A stretch of 64,000 nt of DNA from Streptomyces wedmorensis (GCF_000716445.1 NZ_JNWK01000017.1:124001-188000); one strand, 5' to 3'. Counted from the stretch's first letter, positions 8,806 through 16,799 are shown. Notes: generated from the sequence alone by a model not told the origin. Translations and numbers: made by a program.

Positions 8806-9408
8806 TCACCCGATGTCGAGCACGCCGACCGTCTGGCCTCCGCTGACCTCGCCGGTCGTACGGAAACCCAGCCGGCGGTAGAACTCGCCGGGCCCGTCCT
8901 CTCCCGGCTCCCAGGTCACGTACAGCCGCCGTGCCCCGCGCCGCAGCAATTCGTCGCGTACGGCCTCGACGGCGAACCTCCCGTACCCCTTCCCCTGTCC
9001 TTCTGCGGCGATGTTGAGGCGCCAGAGGCCGCTGCGGCGGTCGGCGGGGTCCTTCTCCTCGTTCCACGGGATGTCGAGGAAGGCCATCACGAAGCCGACG
9101 AGCTCATCGCCGTCGAAGACCAGGCGCGGCCAGGCCGTGTCCCCCCAGGCGTACGCCTCCGCCAGGGAGCTCACGACGGGCGCGACGTTGTGCTCCTGAT
9201 GGGGATGGACGCGCAGGGCGAGTGCGGCGTCGACGTTGGCGGGGGTGACCGGCTCCAGCCGGAGCGCCGAACCGGCACCGGGTGTGTCCGGGCGGGAGGC
9301 GGGCGTGTCCGGGCCGGAGGCGGGCGTGGCCGGGCCGGAGGCGTTGGTGTGGGGCGTGCTCGTGTCGGGTGGGGTCGTGTCGGGTGTGGTCGTACGGGGC
9401 GTGCTCAT
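8806..9408 (-). CDS. GNAT-family N-acetyltransferase
   Basis: A GNAT acyl-CoA transferase fold occupies about residues 50-200: the acetyl-CoA loop appears as NIAAEGQGKGYGRFAVEAVRDEL, with beta strand VGFVMAFLD and the C-terminal FYRRLGFRTTGEV typical of small GNATs. The first ~45 residues are a low-complexity tail of Pro/Asp/Thr repeats (PDTP, GPDTPAS), encoded by repeated GC-rich units. The ATG at 9408 gives MSTPRTTTPD. The natural acceptor is unknown. The gene is divergent from the lipoprotein gene at 9475. Confidence 0.85.
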   Translation of the reverse strand: MSTPRTTTPDTTPPDTSTPHTNASGPATPASGPDTPASRPDTPGAGSALRLEPVTPANVDAALALRVHPHQEHNVAPVVSSLAEAYAWGDTAWPRLVFDGDELVGFVMAFLDIPWNEEKDPADRRSGLWRLNIAAEGQGKGYGRFAVEAVRDELLRRGARRLYVTWEPGEDGPGEFYRRLGFRTTGEVSGGQTVGVLDIG

Positions 9409-9474
9409 GCGCCGGACGGTAACGATTGATCGCGAACTCGGCCCGCGAATATCGGGCCGCGCCAGGATGGGCCC

Positions 9475-9966
9475 ATGACTGCCTGGCCGCGCCGCCTGCT
9501 CCTGACCGCCGCCGTGCTTCCCGCGCTCGCCGGCTGCACCGTGCCCGTCGCCGGGGTCACGGGCGTTTCCGTGACGGCGGACGGGGACCTCCTGGGCGTG
9601 ATCCGGATGTGTCACGGCCGGATCGACGGGGCGCTGCTGTACCCCGACGACGGCGACGCCCCCGGCACCCCGGAGACCACGGCCTTCTGGGACCACGACA
9701 CCCCGGTCACCGGGTTCACCAGCTGGTCGCTGGCCTCCCCCGCCGACGGCTGGACGGCGGGGAAGGCCCCGGGCCGGCTCGTCCCCGGGCAGTCGTACGG
9801 CTTCTACGGCTGGACCGAGGACCACTCCTGGTCCTCGGGCTCGGTCCACTTCACGACGGCCGACCTGGCGAAGCTCGTACCGGGTCAGGTGCGGTACGAG
9901 TACGGGGACGAGGTCAGGACGGTCTCCCTGGACGACTTCCGCGCGAAGGCCTGCGAGGACTTCTGA
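9475..9966 (+). CDS. Small lipoprotein
   Basis: The 163-residue protein has an MTAWPRRLLL n-region, a hydrophobic stretch and lipobox LAGC at about residues 18-21, so it should be membrane-anchored outside the cell. The rest is beta-rich and aromatic (SYGFYGWTEDHSWSSGSVHF) with two cysteines (RMCHGRIDG and the C-terminal ACEDF) that could form a disulfide. I do not recognise a family with a known function. It is followed by a clear terminator. Confidence 0.85.
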   Translation: MTAWPRRLLLTAAVLPALAGCTVPVAGVTGVSVTADGDLLGVIRMCHGRIDGALLYPDDGDAPGTPETTAFWDHDTPVTGFTSWSLASPADGWTAGKAPGRLVPGQSYGFYGWTEDHSWSSGSVHFTTADLAKLVPGQVRYEYGDEVRTVSLDDFRAKACEDF

Positions 9967-9969
9967 CGA

Positions 9970-9994
9970 CCGGCCCCCTGCGGCAGGGGGCCGG
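9970..9994. terminator. Bidirectional terminator hairpin
   Basis: An 11-bp inverted repeat (CCGGCCCCCTG / CAGGGGGCCGG) with a 3-base loop lies between the convergent lipoprotein gene and the secreted-protein gene. Confidence 0.8.
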
Positions 9995-10009
9995 AGCCGG
10001 GACCCTCCG

Positions 10010-10360
10010 CTAGCGGAGGAACACCACCGAACGGAGCTTCAGGCGGTCCGAGGCCGGGCGGCCGTGGGGGCGCAGGGTCCAGGAGTCGCCCGTGCAGTCG
10101 GGCTCGGTGAAGACGACCGCGAAGTCGTCCGTGTCGTTGTGCGGTGCGAAGGCGGGCGCGGAGGAACCCGGGTCGGCGGCCTCCGGAATCGTGACGCACA
10201 CACCGCTCGCCGGGTCGTGCAGCGTGACCCACTGCTGGTCGCCGCTGATGCCGACGAACCGGTAGGAGAAGTCGCCGGTCGCGGCGTTCGCGGGCGTGGC
10301 CAGGGTGGCGGTGAGGGCGAGCGCGCCGCAGACGGCGGCGACGGAATGACGGAGACGCAC
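10010..10360 (-). CDS. Small secreted protein
   Basis: I start this at the GTG at 10360, which gives a good Sec signal peptide (MRLRHSVAAVCGALALTATLATPANA, split by the signal peptidase after ANA). The mature ~90 residues contain two cysteines and a beta-rich pattern (FSYRFVGISGDQQWVTLHD, CTGDSWTLRPHG), like small extracellular beta-sandwich proteins of Streptomyces. The frame stays open upstream, but the added residues would precede the signal sequence. No function is assigned. Confidence 0.75.
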   Translation of the reverse strand: MRLRHSVAAVCGALALTATLATPANAATGDFSYRFVGISGDQQWVTLHDPASGVCVTIPEAADPGSSAPAFAPHNDTDDFAVVFTEPDCTGDSWTLRPHGRPASDRLKLRSVVFLR

Positions 10361-10483
10361 GAAGGTTCTCGTTTCGGTGGAGACGACCAGGGTCACCCCA
10401 CCCCTAGCCCCTCGCCCCACCCGCCAAGCGGCGCACCACAGCCGGAAGGTTTCACCGTCACCCGTCCGGCCGACGCCGGACCG

Positions 10484-11143
10484 CTACGGGGTGAAGACCT
10501 GCTCAAGGCGGTGGATGGCCCAGTCGTCACCGGTCTCGTACCGGAACACCAGCCCCGAGTCGGGGTGCGCGCCGACCCAGTCGATCAGCTCCTGGACCCC
10601 GATCCGCTGGTTCTCGGTGCTCGCGACGATCGGGTCGGTGACGGTGACGTACGCGGCCTGGTCGAGGGCCCAGCGGCTCTCCTCACCGCTCACGACGAAC
10701 GGCCCGCCGTCGGTGTCCGCCCCGCCGCATCCCCAGGCCCCGTGCTGGATGACGAGGTTCACCTTGCCGGTGCTGCCGTCCAGCTCCTCGATCCGGTACA
10801 GCGCGAACTCGTCGGGGTCGTAGTCCTCCGGCTCCGGCGGCCCGTCGACACAGTCGGCGCCGGGCGCCTCGGTCGTCGCCCTCGGCTTCGGCTTCGGCCC
10901 TCCGGTCTTCTTCGCCGGCACCTTCGCCGGCGTCTTCACACCCGGCGTGGCGTCACCCGTCGCCGACGGCTCGTCCACCGGCGCCTCGCTCATCTCGACG
11001 ACCCCGGGCCCGTCGGCCGTGGCACTCGCACCCGGCACCCCGTCCCCCGCAGCGGCCCCACCCTCCTGACACCCGGTGAGCACCGCGGCCAGCGCCACCG
11101 CGGCCAGCGCGACGAAAGCAGGTCTGAATCGATCGACGTTCAC
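10484..11143 (-). CDS. Lipoprotein with Pro/Lys-rich linker
   Basis: The GTG at 11143 (MNVDRFRPAFVALAAVALAAVLTGC) has a GGGGGA upstream and gives a lipobox LTGC, so the product should be lipid-anchored. A Pro/Lys/Ala-rich linker follows, able to span the cell wall, and then a ~130-residue globular domain (YRIEELDGSTGKVNLVIQHGAWGCGG to the C-terminus) that I cannot assign. It is the last chromosomal gene before the pgm-targeted insertions. Confidence 0.8.
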   Translation of the reverse strand: MNVDRFRPAFVALAAVALAAVLTGCQEGGAAAGDGVPGASATADGPGVVEMSEAPVDEPSATGDATPGVKTPAKVPAKKTGGPKPKPRATTEAPGADCVDGPPEPEDYDPDEFALYRIEELDGSTGKVNLVIQHGAWGCGGADTDGGPFVVSGEESRWALDQAAYVTVTDPIVASTENQRIGVQELIDWVGAHPDSGLVFRYETGDDWAIHRLEQVFTP

Positions 11144-11288
11144 AACCAGGTCCCCCACTCCACCGGCGCCCGCCCCACGGCCACGCCCCCACCCGGAACG
11201 TAGCAACCCCCCACTCCCACCACACCCCCTCCACCCACCATGTCACCGACCTGCGACACCCCCACGACACCCACGGAACAACGCCGAA

Positions 11289-11321
11289 CCCCCCGCCCAC
11301 CGAGAACCGGTGAACGGGGGG
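11289..11321 (-). terminator. Original chromosomal terminator of the mutase gene
   Basis: CCCCCCG / CGGGGGG with an inner CACCG/CGGTG stem lies just left of the leftmost copy of the mutase 3' end (11349). On the minus strand it would directly follow the stop codon, so before any insertion it was probably the transcription terminator of the phosphoglycerate mutase gene. Confidence 0.65.
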
Positions 11322-11348
11322 CCGAAGGTGACTGCGCTGTGCCGGGGT

Positions 11349-11363
11349 TACTTCTTGCCCTGG
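11349..11363. other. Attachment site copy 1 (outer left end)
   Basis: TACTTCTTGCCCTGG is identical to the last codons of the mutase gene at 24576-24590 (Gln-Gly-Lys-Lys and the first two stop-codon bases on the minus strand; here the stop would be TAA). It marks the left boundary of the inserted DNA. Confidence 0.85.
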
Positions 11364-11510
11364 GTCTGAAGGGCCCGTTTTTCAGCCCTGGTCAGAGGGA
11401 CGAGCACCTCAAGTGACCTGCGGTCGAGCGGTCGTTGTTGGTCGCTGTCGGTCGTCGCCGGTCGCCGTCGGAGGGCCCAGCTCGGGCCCGCCCTGACCTG
11501 TGCTTTCAAT

Positions 11511-11612
11511 GCGGACGCTAAACAGTTTGTCCGCCGTCCACTAGCGTCCGCTCCCCTCTAAGAGCATCACCGCAGTTCAGAGCCCTGTTAGAGGGAATCA
11601 GGTCGCGGACGC
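11511..11612. repeat. GCGTCCGC repeats, left element
   Basis: Three copies of the octamer in both orientations (11511, 11544, 11605) lie in a region matching 14628-14801 of the right element. They may be replication iterons or operators. The stretch 11144-11510 otherwise contains the terminator, the att copy and no gene. Confidence 0.6.
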
Positions 11613-11774
11613 TGACCCCTCCTGCTACACCGGCCCTCTCCCGTCGAGCAAGTACGGAAAGCCCTCCGAGAAGAGTCCACGGCCCGCCCAGTCCGGCGTG
11701 GCCGACCCGCCTCCACGAGGTAGATCACAGCCGCACGAGCCTGCCGCGATGTGCCGGTTAACCCATTAACGAGA

Positions 11775-11965
11775 CCTGGACAAGACTCGGACAGCCAGAC
11801 GTTCGCGCAGGTCACAGCGCTGGGCAACCCGGACAGATTTCGATGCGACTCGGACGGGCGCGTCCGGGTTGACCCCTGCGGCGTCCAGGTTCCGAGCCAT
11901 TCCGACCTCCCCTAAATCAGAACAAATAGGGGTACCCGTCCGGGTTACGTCCAGGTCTATATGGG
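11775..11965. repeat. Cluster of CCCGGAC/GTCCGGG sites, left element
   Basis: Seven full or degenerate copies in both orientations are visible, in the same order as in 15031-15220 and sharing the flank CACAGCG(C/T)TGGGCAACCCGGAC. No gene is seen here. A protein-binding region such as an origin or operator array is likely. Confidence 0.6.
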
Positions 11966-12006
11966 CGATACGGGAACGGGTACCTGGGAAGTCGAGCCGG
12001 CACAAG

Positions 12007-12049
12007 CAAGAGGAGCACCCCGGGCCGCCGCGCCGGTGTGCTCCTCTTG
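12007..12049. terminator. 12-bp hairpin CAAGAGGAGCAC, left element
   Basis: CAAGAGGAGCAC and its exact complement are separated by 19 bases. The same 12-bp arms recur at 14829-14863 in the right element. It lies about 140 bases left of the 3' end of the FG-GAP gene and may terminate it. Confidence 0.6.
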
Positions 12050-12189
12050 TTGTTCAGCGGCAACGCCGCCCCGGGGGACGGGCCGCGCGGCGCGTCCGTT
12101 CGCGCCCTGAGGGCCCCTGAAGGCCACTTCGCAGCTGCCGAATTCACGCCCTCGCGTTCGGCTGCCTAAGGCATGCCCGGCCTCAGGCG

Positions 12190-13467
12190 TCAGGCGATTT
12201 TGTCCCACGTATAGCCCGGGTTGTACACCGAGGATTGCTGAACAGGGGCGAAGGCTGCACGCCAGTCGCCGGTGGCCCGGTAGAGGTAGAGGGAGTCGTT
12301 GGCACCGGAGTGCGGGAGGGCGTTGATGCCGCCGAGGAGGTCGGGGCGGCCGTCTTTGGTGACGTCGCCGGCGCCGATGAGCCAGCCGTAGGTGTTCCAG
12401 CCGCCGCCGATCTTCGTGCGCGGGGCGAATGTGCCGTCGCCCTTGCCCAGGTACTGCCAGAGCACGCCGGACTTGTCACGGGCGACCAGGTCGCCGGCCG
12501 CGCCGCCCGCGATGTCGCCGACGGCGGTCAGCTCGTTGTAGATGTTCCAGCCCGTACCGATCTTCTTGCGGGCGGTGAAGGGGGTGCTGGCGTTCCCGGT
12601 GCCGGGGTACAGCCACAGGCCGCCGGATTTGTCGGTGGCGATCACGTCCGCACGGCCGTCGTTCGTCAGGTCGCTGCCTGCCGCGATCTTGTCGTAGATC
12701 TGCCAGCCGGTGCCGACCTTGGTCCGGGTGGCGAAGCCGCCTCGCCCGTTGCCCTGGTACAGCCAGAGCACGCCGGATCTGTCACGGGCCAGGAGGTCGC
12801 CGACCGCCGTTCCGCCGAGGTTGCCGGTCGCTTCGATCTGATCGTAGATCTCCCAGCCTCGGCCGATGAACTGGTGGAACTCCTGGTCCAGCGTGCCGCC
12901 GGCGTAAATGGTGGTGTCGGTCCGCCACAGCCCGCCGTGGTCGTCGCGCCGGATGATGTCGAGCGAGCCGTTGTCGTTGAAGTCGTGTGGTGCGGTCTTG
13001 CGGACGAGCTTGAAGGAACCGGAGGCTTGGAAGTCGAGAGGGGTCCCGTTGAGGGTCTCGGCCGTGAGCGTCCACGTGTAGTCACCGTTCGGGACGTCAC
13101 CGATGTTGCTGGCGTGGGCATCCCAGAAGAGGGTGAAGGTGCCGGGATTGCCCCCGTCGGCAAGGAGGTGCTTGGTCGTGATCCCGGTCCGCGTGTGGCG
13201 CAGGACCACCGTGGCCCATCCGGCCCCGGTGAGCGTCCAGTTCATCTCGAAGTATGTCTTGGTGCTCAGATCGATGACGGAAGGCACGGTGTGCCGGACG
13301 AGCGTGACGCCGTCCTCAGCGGAGGTGGGGCCCACAGCCGCCACCACGTCCACGCTGAAGGGGGATGCAGACGCCGGGGTGCTCACCGCACCGGCGCCGA
13401 ACGTTACGGCAAGCACAGTGGTGATGGCGGCACAGAGCCGCCGCCGGGTCACGCGGACATAGGACAC
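12190..13467 (-). CDS. Secreted FG-GAP/VCBS-repeat protein
   Basis: The GTG at 13467 (preceded by GGGGGA) starts a Sec signal peptide (RLCAAITTVLAVTFGAGAVSTPASA). Residues ~40-150 form a beta-rich domain (TYFEMNWTLTGAGWATVVLRH). Residues ~155-400 carry about five repeats with the pattern GDLTNDGRADVIATDKSGGLWLY, i.e. FG-GAP/VCBS calcium-binding beta-propeller blades. Such proteins are common secreted adhesin-like products of Streptomyces; the ligand is unknown. It is the only intact gene in the left element remnant and appears to be cargo. The frame extends upstream of 13467 into the tRNA-like sequence, which I exclude. Confidence 0.85.
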   Translation of the reverse strand: MSYVRVTRRRLCAAITTVLAVTFGAGAVSTPASASPFSVDVVAAVGPTSAEDGVTLVRHTVPSVIDLSTKTYFEMNWTLTGAGWATVVLRHTRTGITTKHLLADGGNPGTFTLFWDAHASNIGDVPNGDYTWTLTAETLNGTPLDFQASGSFKLVRKTAPHDFNDNGSLDIIRRDDHGGLWRTDTTIYAGGTLDQEFHQFIGRGWEIYDQIEATGNLGGTAVGDLLARDRSGVLWLYQGNGRGGFATRTKVGTGWQIYDKIAAGSDLTNDGRADVIATDKSGGLWLYPGTGNASTPFTARKKIGTGWNIYNELTAVGDIAGGAAGDLVARDKSGVLWQYLGKGDGTFAPRTKIGGGWNTYGWLIGAGDVTKDGRPDLLGGINALPHSGANDSLYLYRATGDWRAAFAPVQQSSVYNPGYTWDKIA

Positions 13468-13609
13468 GTTTAGTTCCCCCTCGAAGACACCAGACGCATC
13501 ACGCGCCCCACTCATGTGGGACGCGCGAGAGAGCAGAAAGTTGTACAGGACGAGCCGGCCCTGCGGGAGCGGGCCAGGCATCCCGGCCTTCTCGGAATTC
13601 AATTCCGGA

Positions 13610-13691
13610 TAGCCTCGCCGGGATTCGAACCCGGGTTTCCGATTCCGGGCGAACCGGAGACCGGTGTCCTTGGCCACTGGACGACGAGGGA
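13610..13691 (-). tRNA. tRNA-like sequence, probably degenerate
   Basis: On the minus strand a Glu-like D arm (GTCC / GGAC) and a perfect T arm (CCGGG TTCGAAT CCCGG) are present. Five acceptor pairs form (CCTCG with CGAGG), but the outer two pairs mismatch. The 27-43 region cannot be folded into a normal 5-bp, 7-base anticodon arm; instead CCGG/CCGG segments pair with odd loops and the variable region is long. I call it a tRNA pseudogene or an atypical tRNA, with no isotype assigned. Confidence 0.45.
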
Positions 13692-13895
13692 CGCACGCAC
13701 CCTACGCGCTGGCCAGGAGCGGGACAGCCTCTATTCCGCCGGGTGGAGATCCGGCGCTCCTCAGCGCCGAGTTCAGCGACGGCCAAGGCGTCGGGTGAGG
13801 GCGCTTCGCCCTCGGCCCTACCCCTCAGGAGCGTCTTGATGGACGGGCCCTGAGGAGAGCTCTCCCCAGGTCCCGCCTGGAATCAGAGGGCGTGG

Positions 13896-14123
13896 ATGCG
13901 CGCCGGCGGTCCGCCTGTGACCAAGCGGCTGCTCTTCACCGGCCCCCTGGGTGGGCACGTCTGGCGCACGTCACTGAACGAGGACCACTGGAAGCCGGCA
14001 CTGGCCAAGGTGGGCGTCATTCCCACGGCGAAGAGCCGGGAGCACACCGCCGCGCGGGAGCAGGGCATGCATGCCCTGAGGCACTTCTACAGGGCCCTGA
14101 GGCCTGACGGCTCTCCGCGCTGA
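13896..14123 (+). pseudogene. Tyrosine integrase fragment
   Basis: The frame encodes VTKRLLFTGPLGGHVWR, EDHWKPALAKVGVI and GMHALRHFYR, which line up with residues ~298-357 of the intact integrase at 21985 (VTHRLLFTAPLGNHVWR, DQWKPALAAAGVI, GMHALRHFYA). The HxxR catalytic pair is retained, but everything upstream is gone, and the sequence diverges directly after it, losing the LGH and tyrosine motifs. It is the eroded 3' part of the left element's integrase, next to the attachment site at 14208. Confidence 0.85.
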
Positions 14124-14151
14124 GGGCCCAGGGTGGGCCCAGAGAGCGAAA

Positions 14152-14190
14152 ATGCCCCCGATCTGTGCCGTATGCACAGGTCAGGGGCAT
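14152..14190 (-). terminator. Hairpin beside att copy 2
   Basis: ATGCCCC / GGGGCAT with inner CTGTGC/GCACAG pairing lies just left of the attachment site. It occupies the same place as the hairpins at 11289 and 24524, consistent with each element bringing its own terminator for the mutase gene. Confidence 0.6.
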
Positions 14191-14202
14191 GATCACTTTT
14201 CT

Positions 14203-14220
14203 TACTTCTTCTTGCCCTGG
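14203..14220. other. Attachment site copy 2 (junction between elements)
   Basis: TACTTCTTCTTGCCCTGG carries the core CTTCTTGCCCTGG with one extra TTC. If joined to the mutase gene it would encode Gln-Gly-Lys-Lys-Lys-stop. It is the shared boundary of the left and right elements. Confidence 0.85.
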
Positions 14221-14627
14221 GTCTCACCAACCGGCTTTTCGAGCTGGGACGTTGCTCGCGGGCAAGCCTCTGACCTGCGGTCGAGTGGTTGTCATTGGTG
14301 GACGTTGGTGAGCTCCAGGAACCCTTTGACGGCCCAGAGACGGCCCCGGCCCCGGCCGCCGGCGCGCGTCAGGACGAAGAGCAAGAAGGACCGCCCTGCC
14401 GGGCGGGCGACCTCCGGGCGCCCACGGCGCCGGTTGGCACGGGCGCGTTGGCGGCGAGTGATCTCTTCCCATCGAGACGGCGGCGAGCGGGCCCCAAGGG
14501 GACGCACTCCACCGAGAGAGGCGCAACCAAGGCATTCCAAGGGGCGAGGACGGGCCGTACGTACCCGCCACCGCCCGCCCTTGGAAAGCCTCTCTTCCCT
14601 CACTCGCTAGAGAGTTAAGAGAAAACA

Positions 14628-14801
14628 GCGTCCGCAGCGTCCGCAGGTCACTCCGAACACGCCCTGACCTGTACTTTCATCTCGGACGCTAAGCGGCTTG
14701 CTTACCGTCCGCTAGCGTCCACAGCGTCCGCGAGGTCCCACTCCCTCCCAGCGCTTTTCTGCAGGTCAAAGCACCCTTGGAGGGGAGAGGATTGCGGACG
14801 C
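14628..14801. repeat. GCGTCCGC repeats at the left end of the right element
   Basis: Full copies occur at 14628, 14637, 14724 and 14794 with near-copies at 14684 and 14714, in both orientations. The same octamer clusters downstream of the ATPase gene (21164-21272) and in the left element. They are candidate iterons or operators. The region 14221-14627 contains no supported gene. Confidence 0.65.
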
Positions 14802-14828
14802 TGGGCTCGCCGGTTGCGGTCGCACGGA

Positions 14829-14863
14829 CAAGAGGAGCACGCCCCGCCCGGGTGCTCCTCTTG
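14829..14863. terminator. 12-bp hairpin CAAGAGGAGCAC, right element
   Basis: Perfect 12-bp arms with an 11-base loop have the same arm sequence as the hairpin at 12007-12049 but a different loop, so the stem is what has been conserved. No gene ends nearby, so a role other than termination is possible. Confidence 0.6.
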
Positions 14864-15030
14864 CCTGTGCGAGAGCGACAGTGGCGGCGCGAGTTGCGGT
14901 CGCGGTCCCCGCTGAACGGGTGCGGGAGGTGCTCCGGGGAAGAGCCCACGGCCCACCTCGGGGCGCGTCTCGCGGAGCAGAGCGCAGCCACGCGAGGGTG
15001 CCGTTATATGCCATTTAGGCTGATCCGGAG

Positions 15031-15220
15031 ACCCGGACGGGACCCTGGCGGCTCCACGTTTACGCAGTTCACAGCGTTGGGCAACCCGGACGCTTTTCGG
15101 CTCGACCCGGACAGACGCGTCCGGGTCGAGCCCTTCAGCGTCCGGGTCTCCAGCTCTCTCGCCCTACCGCAAACAGGGACAAACCATGACACCCGTCCGG
15201 GATACGTCCGGGTCGAAATG
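15031..15220. repeat. Cluster of CCCGGAC/GTCCGGG sites, right element
   Basis: Seven copies (three as CCCGGAC, four as GTCCGGG) lie within 190 bases, several as facing pairs. The layout matches 11775-11965. It precedes the hypothetical gene at 15358 and contains no gene. A regulator or origin-binding array is likely. TTGTCG/CGACAA at 15227-15243 adds a further small dyad. Confidence 0.65.
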
Positions 15221-15357
15221 GCCGCTTTGTCGGATTACGACAATGCCGGGTTCTGCGGTGATCACGGCACGGACGACAGGGACCGGCGTTCGCCCGGCGC
15301 CCGCCGGGGCACCCCTGAGCAGGAGCGTCGAGCCAAACCGCCTTAGGCTGCACGATC

Positions 15358-15906
15358 ATGTTCGAGTTTTGGAAGGTCGTGCCGGACGACGAGCGGCAGC
15401 ATTGGACGATGGACCCGTTCGCGAGCGTGGGTCCACTGCGTTTCGGCATGACTCCCGCCGAGGTGTCGGACGTGTTGAGCGAGGTCACGGAAGAGCGCCA
15501 GGGGCTCTGGCGGAGCTATCCCGCAGGAGATGCATGCACCTCCGTGATCGACCGGGGTGACTACCGGGAGTTCGGCCTACGCCTCTACTACGGAGACGAG
15601 AAGCTCAAGGGCGTCGCGGTCGACGCGCTGTGCGGACCACAGGTCCACGCGGACGGTGTGGCTTTGGTGTGTCGTGTCCCGTCCGTGCTGGAGCACTGGA
15701 TGATCGAACGCGCCAAGGCCCTGGAGCCAGAAGTAGACCTGACGTACATGGACCTCGGAATGCCCGGCTCGGATTCCCTGGGTGTGGTGCTCAACGTGCA
15801 GCGGGCAGGCGACCACTTGGTGACGCGACCGGTGTTCTTCCCCAGCGAAGGACTGGACGACCTCTCCCACTTCCTCCCCCGCGAGGCATGGGCAATCCAC
15901 CACTGA
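15358..15906 (+). CDS. Hypothetical protein (182 aa) of the element
   Basis: This is a soluble protein with no signal peptide or membrane segment. The N-terminal WTMDPFASVGPLRFGMTPAEV is a motif I have seen in many uncharacterised bacterial proteins, some of them immunity-like, but I cannot assign a family. Two further segments (LRLYYGDEKLKGVAVDALCG and LGVVLNVQRAGDHLVTRPVFF) look like strands of a small alpha/beta fold. The ATG at 15358 has no strong ribosome-binding site. It stands alone at the left end of the element behind the CCCGGAC array, a typical cargo position. Function unknown. Confidence 0.65.
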   Translation: MFEFWKVVPDDERQHWTMDPFASVGPLRFGMTPAEVSDVLSEVTEERQGLWRSYPAGDACTSVIDRGDYREFGLRLYYGDEKLKGVAVDALCGPQVHADGVALVCRVPSVLEHWMIERAKALEPEVDLTYMDLGMPGSDSLGVVLNVQRAGDHLVTRPVFFPSEGLDDLSHFLPREAWAIHH

Positions 15907-16160
15907 GCGACCGCCCCGGGGCGCCTCCCGGGCGCCGCACGGTGTGGTTGCAACCGACTCCTCACGCACGCCAGGCCCCGTCGTAGCCCCTCCCGGTCAC
16001 TCCGTCCGGAGCGACTAGACCAGAGGTTCGCGGCTGCCAGTCGAGCCCGAGCAAAGAAGTGCCCCTCGACTGCCTCTCGAACAGGCACAGCCCAATTCCC
16101 GCCTGGGCTGAGGCCGCCCGCCGTGGCCTCTTCAACCGTCCCCTGGTCGGCCGCGCAGCA

Positions 16161-16198
16161 CTGCTAGACCTAGCAGCCTTGCCTGCTAGGTCTAGCAG
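16161..16198. terminator. Perfect 16-bp hairpin built from palindromes
   Basis: CTGCTAGACCTAGCAG and its exact complement are separated by six bases. Each arm is itself a near-palindrome (CTGCTAG-N2-CTAGCAG), so the site can form one long stem or two small ones. It lies between the convergent hypothetical gene and kinase gene, as a bidirectional terminator or a double operator. The rest of 15907-16241 shows no gene. Confidence 0.7.
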
Positions 16199-16241
16199 GT
16201 GTGCTAGCAGCAAATCTGCGCGCTGACATGGGAACTAGCGG

Positions 16242-16799
16242 CTAGCACCCCGCCTGCAGCCCGGCGTCTTCCAGGGCTTTCAGCACCGAATCGGGGTCAC
16301 CCTCGTAGGTGAGGTGGGGCTCGTCCGGCCCGGGCGGGACGAACCTCGTTCGGTAGCGGACGAGGTCGCTCTCGGAGAAGTAGATCGAGTTCGGATCCGC
16401 TTCGTGCCGGGTGTTCCGCTCGCTCACCCTCGACCAGAGTTCTTCGTGGCTCACCCCGAGGTAGACGAGCACGGGCAGCCCTCCGGCATCCGTCGCGATC
16501 GCCTGCCATCGGGCCCGGTCCTCAGGGGTCCAGAACCCGTGGTCGACCACCACGTTGCGGCCCGCCCGGAGTTCCTCGCCAAGTTCCACGGCGATCTCTT
16601 CGAGCACCGGGCGCTCCAGGGTCGGGAAGGTGCCGCGGGGGAAGTCGACGCCGTACACGCCGTGCCGACGGAACATCTCCTCGTCCGGGCACAGCCGGAC
16701 GAACCCGCGCGCCGTGAGCGCGCGGGAGAGCGTCGTCTTACCCGAGCCGGGAAGCCCCGCCATCAGGACGCAGAACGGTCCCGGGGCCGCGTCCGCCAT
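16242..16799 (-). CDS. P-loop (AAA_33-type) small-molecule kinase
   Basis: The 185-residue protein has a Walker A motif MAGLPGSGKTTLSRAL near the N-terminus, the RLCPDEEMFRRHG segment that in this family positions substrate, a Walker B-like VVVDHGFW, and a C-terminal lid with arginines (ERNTRHEADPNSIYFSESDLVRYRTRF). The group includes gluconate-, chloramphenicol- and nucleoside-type kinases; the substrate cannot be read from sequence. Its ATG overlaps the gntR stop (TGATG), so the two genes are coupled. It could be a resistance or metabolic cargo gene. It is not a zeta toxin by any motif I can see. Confidence 0.8.
   Translation of the reverse strand: MADAAPGPFCVLMAGLPGSGKTTLSRALTARGFVRLCPDEEMFRRHGVYGVDFPRGTFPTLERPVLEEIAVELGEELRAGRNVVVDHGFWTPEDRARWQAIATDAGGLPVLVYLGVSHEELWSRVSERNTRHEADPNSIYFSESDLVRYRTRFVPPGPDEPHLTYEGDPDSVLKALEDAGLQAGC

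Larger units (their letters stand above)
11349..14220. mobile_element. Decayed integrative element (left of two tandem insertions)
   Basis: The segment lies between att copies at 11349 and 14208. Its left end resembles the left end of the right-hand element: a TGACCTGCGGTCGAG motif about 65 bp from the core, GCGTCCGC repeats, a 12-bp hairpin, and a cluster of CCCGGAC/GTCCGGG sites preceded by GGGCAACCCGGAC. Near its right end is a fragment of an integrase related to the intact one at 21985. Replication, excision and nuclease genes are missing, so it cannot move alone but could be mobilised in trans. Confidence 0.75.

Noticed and set aside
13610..13691. Functional tRNA-Glu
   Set aside because: The D and T arms fit, but no 5-bp/7-base anticodon arm can be formed and the outer acceptor pairs mismatch.
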